This document shows, piece after piece, positions 7,885 through 17,700 of a stretch of 64,000 bases of DNA (position 1 is the first letter of the stretch; the number at the start of each line of letters is the position of its first letter). The translations under genes were made by a program, and so were the position numbers. Origin of the DNA: Paenibacillus sp. FSL R10-2734 (GTDB taxonomy: Bacteria > Bacillota > Bacilli > Paenibacillales > Paenibacillaceae); contig NZ_CP150170.1 in NCBI RefSeq assembly GCF_037963865.1, positions 3,472,001 to 3,536,000 of the forward strand. Direction: 5' to 3'. Below the pieces are notes generated by a model. It ran no database searches, was not told the origin of the DNA, and worked only from the letters and a program-made list of their open reading frames with translations.

Positions 7885-8715
7885 CTATCCCTTCAGTGAG
7901 CCGGACGTGATGCCGTTAATGATATATTTTTGCATGAAAATGTAGAACAGAATGAGTGGTGCAACCGCTAGGAGCATCATCGGGAAGAAATTCGTCCAGT
8001 CGGTTGAGAATTGCCCAATATTGCGGAACACTTCTAAGAGTAATACCCCCTTTGAGCGAGATTGTAAGAACAACAAGGGCGTCATGAAATCATTCCACAC
8101 ACCAAGCGTATTCACAATCGCTACAGTGGCAATCACCGGCATAAGCAGCGGGAACACAATCTGCAAGAATGTTCTCCAAACCCCACAGCCGTCTACTTTT
8201 GCTGCTTCTTCCAGTTCCAATGGAACGGTAGCGCCGATAAAGCTTTTAATTAAAAAGATAGAGAGCGGGAGGTTGTAACAAATTTCTATTAGAATAACGC
8301 CTGTGTGGGAATTCATAAGCCCAAGCTGGGATACCTGTTTATAAAGTGCCAAGATCCCCATTTGGTACGGTACCATCATTCCAACCATGAATAAAAGGAA
8401 CACGAGGCGATTGAAGTGGTTCGTGCGTCGTACCAAGCTGTATGCAGCCATCGCAGAAAACATGACAATACCCGCAACGGAGAAAATCGTAATGAGAAGG
8501 TTGTTTCCCAACACATGAAAGTAATTCATTGCCTTGAAAGCGCGAACGTAGTTGTCAAACGTGATGTTAACTGGAAGGCCCATCGGATGAGAGACTGCAT
8601 CAGCTGGGGTCTTAAAAGTCGTGATGATCAAATAGTAAATAGGGATCAAAAAAATCGCAGCTAAAACGATCAAGAGAATTTCCGTAACGGCAGACCCTTT
8701 TGTATATCGATTCAT
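7885..8715 (-). CDS. Carbohydrate ABC transporter permease (MalG/LacG type)
   Basis: About 276 residues and six hydrophobic helices, with the EAA loop EEAAKVDGCGVWRTFLQIVFPLL near residue 185 that docks on the shared ATPase. An in-frame GTG at 8733 lies inside the upstream gene. I prefer the ATG at 8715, 2 bp after the upstream stop. It is the last gene of the operon binding lipoprotein, permease, permease. No ATPase gene is nearby, as is normal for importers that share an MsmX-type ATPase. Confidence 0.9.
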   Translation of the reverse strand: MNRYTKGSAVTEILLIVLAAIFLIPIYYLIITTFKTPADAVSHPMGLPVNITFDNYVRAFKAMNYFHVLGNNLLITIFSVAGIVMFSAMAAYSLVRRTNHFNRLVFLLFMVGMMVPYQMGILALYKQVSQLGLMNSHTGVILIEICYNLPLSIFLIKSFIGATVPLELEEAAKVDGCGVWRTFLQIVFPLLMPVIATVAIVNTLGVWNDFMTPLLFLQSRSKGVLLLEVFRNIGQFSTDWTNFFPMMLLAVAPLILFYIFMQKYIINGITSGSLKG

Positions 8716-8717
8716 GA

Positions 8718-9605
8718 TTACCGCCGCTCCCACATTTTGATTAGTGTAAAGTGAAGAAAGGTAATGAAGCCAACTAGGATCACGAAGACGATACCGAATG
8801 CGGCTCCGTAACTATAGAAACCTTCACTGAGCCCTTTTTTGATCATGAGTGATACGATCGTTTCCGTAGAATACCCCGGGCCACCTCCAGTCAAGGCATA
8901 AACAATATCAAATACCTTCATACCGTTTATCATCCCCATAACCGTATTGAAAGTGATCGCTGGAAGCAGTAGAGGAAGCGTGATATAACAGAACAATTGC
9001 CACCCGTTCGCTCTGTCTATCTTCGCCGCCTCATAATAATCTGTTGAGATGCTCTGCAAGTTGGCCAAATAAATAACCATTGTGTAACCCACCCACTGCC
9101 ATACGGAGGCGATGATGACTGAGTAGAGTGCAAGACGCGGATCTCCGAGAAAATTGATGCGTTCAAAGCCAAGAGAAACTACAAGTTGATTAATTAAGCC
9201 GAAGTCGGAAGGTGAGTACATGAAATTCCAGAGAAAACCGATAACCAATACGCTGAACACCGCAGGAAGGAAGAACGCCGCCCGCAGCAGATTTTTTGTT
9301 TTTAATTTTTTATTGAGAAATACCGCTAATGGAATGGCTAGCAAATTCTGTCCGAGCATCGCGAGTACTGCATAGATTAAAGTGTTGCTAATACCTGTTA
9401 AATAGATTGAATCTTTAAATAGAGCGATATAATTGTTTAAACCAACAAACTTAACAACAACGGGATGCACGTCCGACCAATTTGTAAAGCTGTATATAGC
9501 GGTCTTTATCGTCGGATATATGAAAAAGGTACAATAAATAAGTAAGGCAGGAAGCAGAAGCAGAACATAATTGATTTCTCGTTTGAAAATGTTTGGTTTG
9601 TTCAT
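8718..9605 (-). CDS. Carbohydrate ABC transporter permease (MalF/LacF type)
   Basis: About 295 residues with six membrane helices and the EAA motif YEAAKIDRANGWQLFCYITLP near residue 200. The conserved GGPGYSTET loop follows. The start is ATG 9605, preceded by AAAGG nine bases upstream; an in-frame TTG at 9614 is less well placed. It is in an operon with the lipoprotein gene upstream and the second permease downstream. By context it imports the oligosaccharide released by the surface glycosidase encoded nearby. Confidence 0.9.
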   Translation of the reverse strand: MNKPNIFKREINYVLLLLPALLIYCTFFIYPTIKTAIYSFTNWSDVHPVVVKFVGLNNYIALFKDSIYLTGISNTLIYAVLAMLGQNLLAIPLAVFLNKKLKTKNLLRAAFFLPAVFSVLVIGFLWNFMYSPSDFGLINQLVVSLGFERINFLGDPRLALYSVIIASVWQWVGYTMVIYLANLQSISTDYYEAAKIDRANGWQLFCYITLPLLLPAITFNTVMGMINGMKVFDIVYALTGGGPGYSTETIVSLMIKKGLSEGFYSYGAAFGIVFVILVGFITFLHFTLIKMWERR

Positions 9606-9673
9606 GCGCAACAACCTTTAGCTTATAGGATGTACAAGGGGCAAATCGCTTTGCCCCTTGTAATGTATACGAA

Positions 9674-10996
9674 CTATTTAGATTTCTCCAGCAGTTCAAC
9701 TGCTTTCTTGTCTACCGCTTCAAGCACTTGACGAGGCGTTTTAGTACCTGCTATGATTTCTTGAATACCTTTTCCTAGATCTGAGAAAGCAGGACCAGCA
9801 ACGCCCCAATTATTAACAGGGTACATGACATTACCTGCTTTGAAAGCTTCTTGAGCGCCGTTGTACTCTGCTGGCATTTCAAAAGTAACCCCTTTCAAGA
9901 AAGATGAACCTCCCTTATTATCGACCCAGTAAGCATTCTGACCTTCTGGTGTGGATAACAGATCAAGCACCTTGTACGCAGCATCCTTGACTTTGGACTT
10001 CGCATTCAAACCAAACGATACCCCTGGACCACCGACCATCCAACCCGGGCCGCCTTTTGTACCTAAGTTCGGGAACATATCAATCTTCATGTCAGGCGCC
10101 TTTTGCTTAAAGGTTTCCATATACCAAGGTCCTGCTTGGAACATAGCGGCCTTGCCACTTGTAAATTCGTCAATCGCTTGTTCTTCCTCAAGCCCAAGCA
10201 TTTCCTTGGTAAAGACACCGCGTTTCAAGTATTCGGTCCATGTCGTCAAAGCAGGCTCCAGCGCATCGACCATCTTTGAGTTTCCTTTACCAAAATCATC
10301 GTTCCATTGTTTTCCTTCTGTTGTGCCGATAAAATCATTGAGTGCCAAACCAAGGAAGGACTGACCTGCTACGTTAGGATTTTTTAGACCAATAGCTTGG
10401 GGTTTAATTCCATTTTTCTTCAGCACCTCCGCTACTTGGAAGTACTCATCAAGCGTTGTTGGTACTTTTAGGTCATATTTGGCAAATAGATCAACATTAT
10501 AGTAAACCCCGTTAAACCAACTAGCTTGCGGTAACCCATACAGTTTATTATCAAATGTTGCGGTGGACGTGCCGGTTTCATAATACTTGCTAGCATAACG
10601 TTCTGTTAAATCTTCGAAATACCCTGTCTTGACGGTATTTGCGTCGATTACTCCACCGATAATGTCAGGACCTTCGCCTGCTGCAAGTTGTGTCTTGATG
10701 ACATCTACGTAAGTCTTGTTATCGATGAACTGATACTCCACATCTATATCGGGAAGTTTATCTTTGAATAATTGCAGAAGTGTCTTTACACTGTCTTCTT
10801 TATTCCAATACGATAATCTGACCTTCACTTTTTTTACCGGTTCGGGAGCCTTTGATTCTTTCGGCGCTGCCGTTGTATCATTTGGTGTTGTACTTTCCTT
10901 TGTGCTGCTGTTGTTTGAACTGTTGGAACTGCAGCCTGTTATGAGGATTGACAAGGCGAGTAAGGCGGTAGAGGGAACTATCCACGTTCTCTTCAT
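9674..10996 (-). CDS. Sugar-binding lipoprotein of an ABC importer (family 1 type)
   Basis: 440 residues. It has a lipoprotein signal with lipobox LITGC at about residue 21, a Ser/Asn/Thr-rich linker, and a type-1 solute-binding fold with the family's DIIGG, GKAAMFQAGPWYM and STPEGQNAYW motifs. The ATG at 10996 has GGGAGG upstream; the TTG at 11011 lies before that site and is rejected. It is the first gene of the importer operon, controlled by the activator-type promoter at 11044-11100. The ligand is probably a GalNAc- or fucose-containing glycan fragment, judged only from the neighbours. Confidence 0.9.
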   Translation of the reverse strand: MKRTWIVPSTALLALSILITGCSSNSSNNSSTKESTTPNDTTAAPKESKAPEPVKKVKVRLSYWNKEDSVKTLLQLFKDKLPDIDVEYQFIDNKTYVDVIKTQLAAGEGPDIIGGVIDANTVKTGYFEDLTERYASKYYETGTSTATFDNKLYGLPQASWFNGVYYNVDLFAKYDLKVPTTLDEYFQVAEVLKKNGIKPQAIGLKNPNVAGQSFLGLALNDFIGTTEGKQWNDDFGKGNSKMVDALEPALTTWTEYLKRGVFTKEMLGLEEEQAIDEFTSGKAAMFQAGPWYMETFKQKAPDMKIDMFPNLGTKGGPGWMVGGPGVSFGLNAKSKVKDAAYKVLDLLSTPEGQNAYWVDNKGGSSFLKGVTFEMPAEYNGAQEAFKAGNVMYPVNNWGVAGPAFSDLGKGIQEIIAGTKTPRQVLEAVDKKAVELLEKSK

Positions 10997-11043
10997 ACAA
11001 AGACCTCCCAAATTTAGTGAATTTGATTTGCGGTATAGTTATC

Positions 11044-11100
11044 ATTGTAATGTAAATACCATTTCCATCGAAATAACAGATTTTTGTGAAATCTAACAGA
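11044..11100 (-). promoter_or_regulatory. Activator-type promoter of the importer: two direct repeats 20 bp apart
   Basis: On the minus strand TCTGTTAGATTT starts at 11100 and TCTGTTATTTCG starts at 11080, exactly 20 bp (two helical turns) apart. TACAAT (-10) begins 31 bp after the second repeat, and there is only a poor -35. This is the layout of an AraC-type activator promoter. The same arrangement precedes the large SLH glycosidase. The YesN-type regulator encoded next door is the natural candidate. Confidence 0.7.
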
Positions 11101-11241
11101 ATCCATCTAACAATAGATTCCAAATCATGTGGTTAATGTAACATGGTAGGAATTGGAATGCCTAGTGTGCTATGCTTTGGTTTGTAGTGAGTATCCTCTG
11201 GAAGCGAGTAATACCGCCCGATGAACGGATAGGAGGAAAAT

Positions 11242-12813
11242 ATGTATCATATTCTAGTAGTCGATGATCAACAAGCTGAAATCGATGCGATTGAATGGCT
11301 TATTCAAAAGCATGCTCTACCCTTTTCTGTTGCTCAGGCCAACGATGGGGAAGCAGCGCTGGAATATATAAGGGGCCATCAAGTAGATCTGTTATTCACG
11401 GATATTCGCATGCCATTCATGGACGGTCTAGAGTTAATCAAGCAGGCAAAGCTAGTCATTCCGGACCTTAAGGTGCTTATTTATAGTGCTTATGGGGAAT
11501 TTGAATATGCACAAAAAGCGATTCAACTGGGTACGGTTAGTTATATGTTGAAGCCGCTCGATGTGAAGGAATTCCTCAAAACCTTCCAATCTATAATCGT
11601 TATACTAGAGGACGAACGACTTCAGAAAGAGAAAGTCGAGCTACTGATCAAAGGCTTTCATAAAGGAGTGGCGTATGAGAAAGAGAAGCTCCTTTTTGAT
11701 CTCCTTCAAGGTCGTGAAAGTGATGCCGATTATGAGGAAAGGGCAGCTTTTGCGGGCTTAAATGATCTGGCAAATAAGCGGTTGTATATGATTATGATGG
11801 GATTGCAAAATCATTTTTTCGATCAACATCATACAGAAGCGACTGAATTCCTTCAATCGACTTGTAAACATGAGATGTTGTTATTAAACATGAATGAGTA
11901 CCAAAGCGTCATGCTCGTCGTTATTGATCCCGCTTCAAAGAACAACGATAACCAGCATGAGCTTATGAGTTATGGGGAAGAGGTTAAAGAATGGCTGGAG
12001 ACCCGCTTCGACCGGCGAAGCTTCATTATTGTGGGTAGTCCGGTAGATAAGCTAGAGGGGCTTCATGACGAGTTCATCCAAATGGAAGAGTTAATGAATT
12101 TTCGATTTTTTATGGATAGAAGTGTCGTTTGTTCCAAAGATGACGAAAGCATTCATGACCATATAGATGACGAATCATTAGATCTTATGCTTAAGGAAAT
12201 TTATACTACCATAACACGTAAAGAATATCATACACTCGAGTATCAAATAGAGTTTCTCATTGGGAGTATGCGCAATAGTAAGCGTTTTAGTTCTATGTAT
12301 GCCAAACTATTATTTACAGAAATATTCAAAAAAATAGTAGAGCCTCAAGGCAAAAAAAACAGCAGTTTACTAAAGGACGGCTTGGAGCGAATCGCACTTT
12401 GCAATTCAATTGCTGAGCTCAGGCAAGTTATTTTATCCGTTTTTCAGGAGTATTTGCTGCGAATTGAAACTGCGCCAGATGATCAAAGCCGCAAAGTGAT
12501 TGAAGATGTACAGACTCTCATCCAGATGGAGTACGGAAGTGATATTGGAGTTGACTATTTAGCGAATCGCGTCTTTTTATCGCCAAGTTATTTAAGTTTT
12601 CTGTTTAAAAAAAGTACAGGTCAAAGCCTAATCAAATATATTACCGCTGTACGTATGGAGCGAGCGAAGGAGCTGCTGCGAGAGTCAACGATTAAAGTTG
12701 TTGATATTGCCAGTATAGTTGGATTTGCGAATACTTCCTATTTTAATTTAATGTTTAAGCAACATAACGGCCTGACTCCTATTCAATATCGGGAGGGTGG
12801 CGGCAGGAGATGA
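11242..12813 (+). CDS. YesN-type response regulator (REC + AraC HTH)
   Basis: 523 residues. The receiver domain lies at 1-120 with phospho-acceptor Asp54 (LLFTDIRMPFMDG) and Lys near 103 (SYMLKPLD). A helical linker region follows, with an AraC-type double HTH at about 420-520 (ANRVFLSPSYLSFLFKK, ASIVGFANTSYFNLMFK). A strong site (ATAGGAGG) precedes the ATG. It overlaps the sensor kinase by ATGA and faces away from the importer operon. It probably activates the importer and surface glycosidase promoters when the kinase senses the glycan. Confidence 0.93.
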   Translation: MYHILVVDDQQAEIDAIEWLIQKHALPFSVAQANDGEAALEYIRGHQVDLLFTDIRMPFMDGLELIKQAKLVIPDLKVLIYSAYGEFEYAQKAIQLGTVSYMLKPLDVKEFLKTFQSIIVILEDERLQKEKVELLIKGFHKGVAYEKEKLLFDLLQGRESDADYEERAAFAGLNDLANKRLYMIMMGLQNHFFDQHHTEATEFLQSTCKHEMLLLNMNEYQSVMLVVIDPASKNNDNQHELMSYGEEVKEWLETRFDRRSFIIVGSPVDKLEGLHDEFIQMEELMNFRFFMDRSVVCSKDDESIHDHIDDESLDLMLKEIYTTITRKEYHTLEYQIEFLIGSMRNSKRFSSMYAKLLFTEIFKKIVEPQGKKNSSLLKDGLERIALCNSIAELRQVILSVFQEYLLRIETAPDDQSRKVIEDVQTLIQMEYGSDIGVDYLANRVFLSPSYLSFLFKKSTGQSLIKYITAVRMERAKELLRESTIKVVDIASIVGFANTSYFNLMFKQHNGLTPIQYREGGGRR

Positions 12814-14525
12814 GTCTGCTCAAATTTATTCGTAATATCCGCCTGCGTCAGAAATTATTGCTTTCTTATGTGATTGTCATCTTCTTGCCAACGATTGTAC
12901 TGGGTTTGTATGCCTACCAAAGTTCCAAAACTTCATTGAAAAACCAGGTTCAACAAAGCGCGGACAACGAGGCGAGGAGGCTTGCACTAGAGATCAGTTA
13001 CCGTCTTCAGAGACAGGATGTATCTATGAAATCGATTGTATTCCATCCTGCGCTTCTTGATTTAATGAGTAATCCTGATCAGGATTTGTATGCTCAATTT
13101 AAGACGTTGAATGATAAGATTGAACCTATTTTTTTTAACTTGATGTATATGGTTGGGGATATGACTGAGATTATGTTGTATTCCGAGAATCGGCAATCTG
13201 AATTAGGAAACTTCATTTCGCCTTCTTCAGCAGTTAAGGATAAGGATTGGTATGTAGCGACAAAGGGTAGCGAGACCACCAAATGGTGGTTCGAAGATGG
13301 AGAATTGTTTGCCACACGAGTCATTCGCAATATCGATCTACAAATCGTGAGCGCTGAACTTTATGTCCGGTTTGATTACAATAAAATTTTTGGCGATTTC
13401 ATTGGTAAGATGAATGAAGGGAAGGGCATCATTATTACCGATCAAAAGAATCAGCCCGTGCTAACAGAGCATGTGGAGCAAATGAATGATGTTCAGCTTC
13501 AATCCCTTTCAAGGAGTGGCACTTCAAAAGTAAGCTTAGGCGGCGAATCCTACCTAGTTATAAACAAAGATATTCCTCAAACCGATTGGGTCTTGCATTA
13601 TTTAGTTTCCGATGATCAATACAATACAGGAATTCGTAATATATTAAGCGCCACGGGTATCATTGTGCTCATCTGTATGGTTTTCCTTAGTATCATTATC
13701 TTCTTGTTCTCAGAAACGCTATTAAGAGGAATCGAGAAACTTAACACCAAAATGAAAATGGTGGAAAATGGTGATCTTACGGTTGTAGTATCCACGAATT
13801 CCAAAGATGAAATCGGTCAGCTTACCGATCGTTTCGGTTCTATGCTTAAACAAATTAATCAACTCATTTCGGAAGTATATCAAACAAAAGTCACGCAAAA
13901 GTCGGCCGAACTCAAAGCGCTGCAAGCTCAGATCAATCCCCACTTTCTATATAATTCTTTATCTTTAATTAATTCCAAAGCGCTGCGAATCGATGCTCAA
14001 GAAATTAGTGACTTGGTAAATAACCTTTCTAGTTATTACAGAACGACTTTAAATAAAGGGAAGCAGATTATAGCGATTCAAGATGAATGGACTAACGTTC
14101 AAGCATACATACATATTCAATTAGCTATGCACAATTCAAGATTTGACGTAGAATTCGATGCGGACAACAAGGTATTTGAATTTGAAATGATTCATTTGAT
14201 TTTACAGCCGATTGTTGAAAATGCGATTATGCATGGCATCGATCTGAAGCGGGAGGGGCGAGGTAAACTCATCCTGCGGGCAAGTCTCGACGGTGAGGAT
14301 ATTGTTTTTGTCGTGGAGGATAATGGCGTCGGTATGGAACCGTATATGATTGCGCGTATTCTTGAACATGAAAGTTCCGGCTATGGGATTAAAAATGTGC
14401 AAGAAAGATTACAGCTCTTATTTGGATCCCAGTACGGGATCAATATTAATAGTCAACCTGGGATTGGCACTTCCGTTATCGTACGCATACCGCAGTATCG
14501 TCACATAAGTGACGAAGATTTATGA
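12810..14525 (+). CDS. YesM-type sensor histidine kinase
   Basis: 571 residues. TM1 is at about 17-38, a dCACHE-like extracellular region follows, TM2 is at about 275-300, then a HAMP segment. The His_kinase motif is QINPHFLYNSLSLIN (phospho-His at about 378) and the HATPase is VENAIMHGI...DNGVGM...GYGIKNVQERL. This is a classic partner of YesN-type regulators in Gram-positive sugar loci. It is translationally coupled to the regulator (4-bp overlap). Confidence 0.93.
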   Translation: MSLLKFIRNIRLRQKLLLSYVIVIFLPTIVLGLYAYQSSKTSLKNQVQQSADNEARRLALEISYRLQRQDVSMKSIVFHPALLDLMSNPDQDLYAQFKTLNDKIEPIFFNLMYMVGDMTEIMLYSENRQSELGNFISPSSAVKDKDWYVATKGSETTKWWFEDGELFATRVIRNIDLQIVSAELYVRFDYNKIFGDFIGKMNEGKGIIITDQKNQPVLTEHVEQMNDVQLQSLSRSGTSKVSLGGESYLVINKDIPQTDWVLHYLVSDDQYNTGIRNILSATGIIVLICMVFLSIIIFLFSETLLRGIEKLNTKMKMVENGDLTVVVSTNSKDEIGQLTDRFGSMLKQINQLISEVYQTKVTQKSAELKALQAQINPHFLYNSLSLINSKALRIDAQEISDLVNNLSSYYRTTLNKGKQIIAIQDEWTNVQAYIHIQLAMHNSRFDVEFDADNKVFEFEMIHLILQPIVENAIMHGIDLKREGRGKLILRASLDGEDIVFVVEDNGVGMEPYMIARILEHESSGYGIKNVQERLQLLFGSQYGININSQPGIGTSVIVRIPQYRHISDEDL

Positions 14526-14529
14526 TCGC

Positions 14530-14569
14530 AAAAGGGTCGATGCTTATATAAAAGCATGGCCCTTTTTTT
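14530..14569 (+). terminator. Intrinsic terminator after the two-component genes
   Basis: AAAGGGTC-GATGCTT pairs with AAGCAT-GGCCCTTT around the loop ATATAA, and is followed by a run of T. Confidence 0.8.
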
Positions 14570-14583
14570 GTTAATAATCGAAA

Positions 14584-14639
14584 TCTGTTAGATTTCAAAT
14601 AATACTTTTATTTAGTAGGATTTCAATCGAGATTATAAT
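14584..14639 (+). promoter_or_regulatory. Activator-type promoter of the SLH glycosidase, twin of the importer promoter
   Basis: TCTGTTAGATTTCA (14584-14597) is identical over 14 bases to the first repeat of the importer promoter and has the same orientation towards its gene. A second copy, ACTTTTATTTAG, starts 20 bp later (14604) and matches 9 of 12 bases of the importer's second repeat. TATAAT (14634-14639) starts 30 bp after that, against 31 bp in the importer promoter. No good -35 is present, as expected for an activated promoter. Confidence 0.72.
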
Positions 14640-14645
14640 GCATAA

Positions 14646-14659
14646 TGAGAGCGCTTTAA
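14646..14659 (+). promoter_or_regulatory. Candidate catabolite-responsive element (cre)
   Basis: TGAGAGCGCTTTAA matches the cre consensus TGWAARCGYTWNCW at 12 of 14 positions. It lies just after the -10, a place where CcpA binding would block transcription. Confidence 0.55.
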
Positions 14660-14701
14660 TTGTGTTCTGGTATTCAATAAAGAATGAGAGGATGGCTGAC
14701 T

Positions 14702-17700
14702 ATGTTCAAACGAGCAATGTATACAAGTATCTGTTTCATGATTCTAGTAAGTACATTTTTCCAAGGTAATGCACCTAGTGTCCATGCTGACAGTAACAAC
14801 CTGGACGTGTGGGTGGAAAATGCATTAAAAGCCGTATATAGGACCAGCACGATTCCCGCAAATGCTGGAACCACCATTGATCTTGTTTCAGCCAAAAACG
14901 AATACGAAAGTGAGCAAATTGTTGTAAGAGGCGCAAGCGATTTTGAGATTACGGGAATTGAATTTTCCGATCTAGAATCACCTGGCAATACGATCTCAAA
15001 CAGCAACTTAAGCTATCATTTTGAAGAATACGTGCTTGAGGATACCGTGAAACCCAATCAATACCGACCGGATTTGGTAGGCACGGAAATCTACCCCTTA
15101 TCCGAAATTCCCGACCCGCTTTCGAACGATACCTCTATAAATGTGGCGGCAAACTCAACTCAGCCCATCTTAATAACGAATTATGTCCCAGCCGATGCTG
15201 TTCCTGGCTTCTATAACGGTATAGTTACGGTGAAAACGACTTTGGGCGATTATCAAGTACCTAATAACGTTGAAGTAGCTAACGCTGAAATCCCTCAAAC
15301 CTCTGAAGCTAATTTCGTTAATTATCAATGGTCGATGACGAATGGTTTTATGATTGGAGGTAATCCACCTGAGATTGTAGATGATCCTTTAACTCAGTCT
15401 AGTTATGACGTTGGCGAGAACTATTATGGAGTGGAGACGTATAGCGATAAGTGGTTTGAGCTTATGGATAATTTCGCCAAGACAATGACCGATTATCGCC
15501 AGAATATGATTTGGGTTCGTACAGACTTATTATTAAACGAAAAGGGTACTAAAATGGTATCTTTTAAAGACGGGATACCGGAAAATATCGACTGGTCTTT
15601 GTTCGATCGATATGTTCAAACCTTTATGGATAGAGGAATTACTCATTTTGCGAACATTCACTTGATCCATGCGTTAGAACAAATGCCACAAAGTGAGAGA
15701 CCAAACAATAATAATCCACAAGATCCGTGGAAAACGTCAGTACCTGAATTCGATTCACTACCTGTTACAGACGCTTATCTTACGAACTACTTGACAGCAT
15801 TGCACGATCATTTAGAGGAAAAAGGTTGGCTTAATGGTTTCACTTGGTATCAGCATACTAAGGACGAACCGAATGGAGCTAGCATTACAAACTATATGAC
15901 GTATATTGCTAGAAAAATAAAAGAGATCGTTCCGGATTTCAAGACTTTGGATGCTGATGCGGGCGGTACTCTAATGAACGAAACCATCAAACCCTATGTG
16001 GATGTGTGGGTCCCGTTAACACCGGTTTTCCAGGACAAGAAAAATCTCTATAAAGCGGAGCAGGCGGCAGGCAAAGACTTATGGGTGTATACTTGCGATG
16101 CCAATCCGGCTCCGTGGTTGAACAGATTCTGGACGCAGCCCATATTGACTGGCAGACTGTTATTCTGGAATCTTAGTCAGGAAGGTGTACAAGGACACTT
16201 ACATTGGGGATGGAACGTATGGTACGTCCCACATTATGGCGATTCTACGATCGTATATCCGGATAAGGAACATATGACAGTTAAGAGCTCACTTCGTTAC
16301 GAGGCCCAAAGAGACGGACTTGAGGAATACGAATTGATGCACCAGCTCAAGCAAACCAATCCAGGACTTGCTAAACGTATAGCCGACAGCGCGGTTAACC
16401 CTTCTGATCCGAGAAAATATACCCTTGATCCTAAATATATCAGCAAGCTTCATGATTATCTGGTTAAAGCAGCAGCCGGAGAAACTATGGGTGATATTCC
16501 TGTGCCAAGTAGTCCCTACGATGGGCAGGATGTACCCATGACCTATATGACCGATAACGCGACTGGGGAGATCATATTTGGCGGTGAATGGTTTGCAAAA
16601 AGCCGGAAGTATGCTTATATGGGCGGTGTTCAAGGCACGTTAAAAGCAGATGATGAATTGACCTATACTTTTACAGGATCCGGTATCGATCTTATTGCTG
16701 AGAAAAATGAAGGCTCCGGCAAAATCGCTGTATCCATCGACGATTCTGCTCCGGTGATTATAGACCTATATGAGAAAGTTCAACTCGATTCGATATCGGT
16801 CTACAGCAATCATAATCTGTCAGCAGGCAAGCATACGATCAAGGTAGTGAACCTGGAGAACAAAAACTTATTCGTTGACGGCTTCAGAGTAAGCATGTTT
16901 GAAGGACAGGAGATCTATGACGGAACGCTGCAAAGTTTGGAACTGACTAACGTGCCTTCGGTTGTTTTTAATAAGAACAATATCAATTACCAGGCCATTA
17001 TTCCGAGCGACGTAGATGTGATAACGATTACGCCAACACTTACGGATGCAAATGGCACCCTTGATATCAACGGGTTACCTTATCGAAGCGGTGAGAGGCT
17101 TACATTCAACATCCCTACAGGCAAAAGTAAGATCCTTATTCGCTCTACCGCAAGTGATGGGGAAACCTCGAGACTTTATACGTTGAACTTTCTCAAAGGC
17201 AATATAAATCAACCGATCACCAATATTGCGAGAAGTTATTCAGCAATTACAGCAACAGCTGACAGGGGAGTCAGTAGTGGCTATGGTGTGGCTAATATGG
17301 TTGACGGCAGTTACGGTTCCATGTTCGCTAGCATTAGCGGGTATACGAACACCGTTCCGTTCCCACATGAGATCAATCTGACTTGGAATCAACAGAAGAC
17401 CTTTAATACGATTGTCATGGCCACGCCATCAGGGTTATTACAGGGGATAACAGATATTGATGTTGAGGCTACTTCAGATGGAACGAATTGGACCACCATT
17501 GCCAAGAGGGTTCCGATTGAATGGTCAAGCAGCACAGACGATAACAAAATGGAATACACATATGCGAATATCCCTACCGTTACTGACGCGCTGAAGCTGA
17601 GGTTACGGGTCAATGATGCTAACAATACGTATTGGGGCATATACGCTTTATATGAGCTTGAGCTTTATAAACTTCCAGACAACGGTGAGATTCACCCTAC

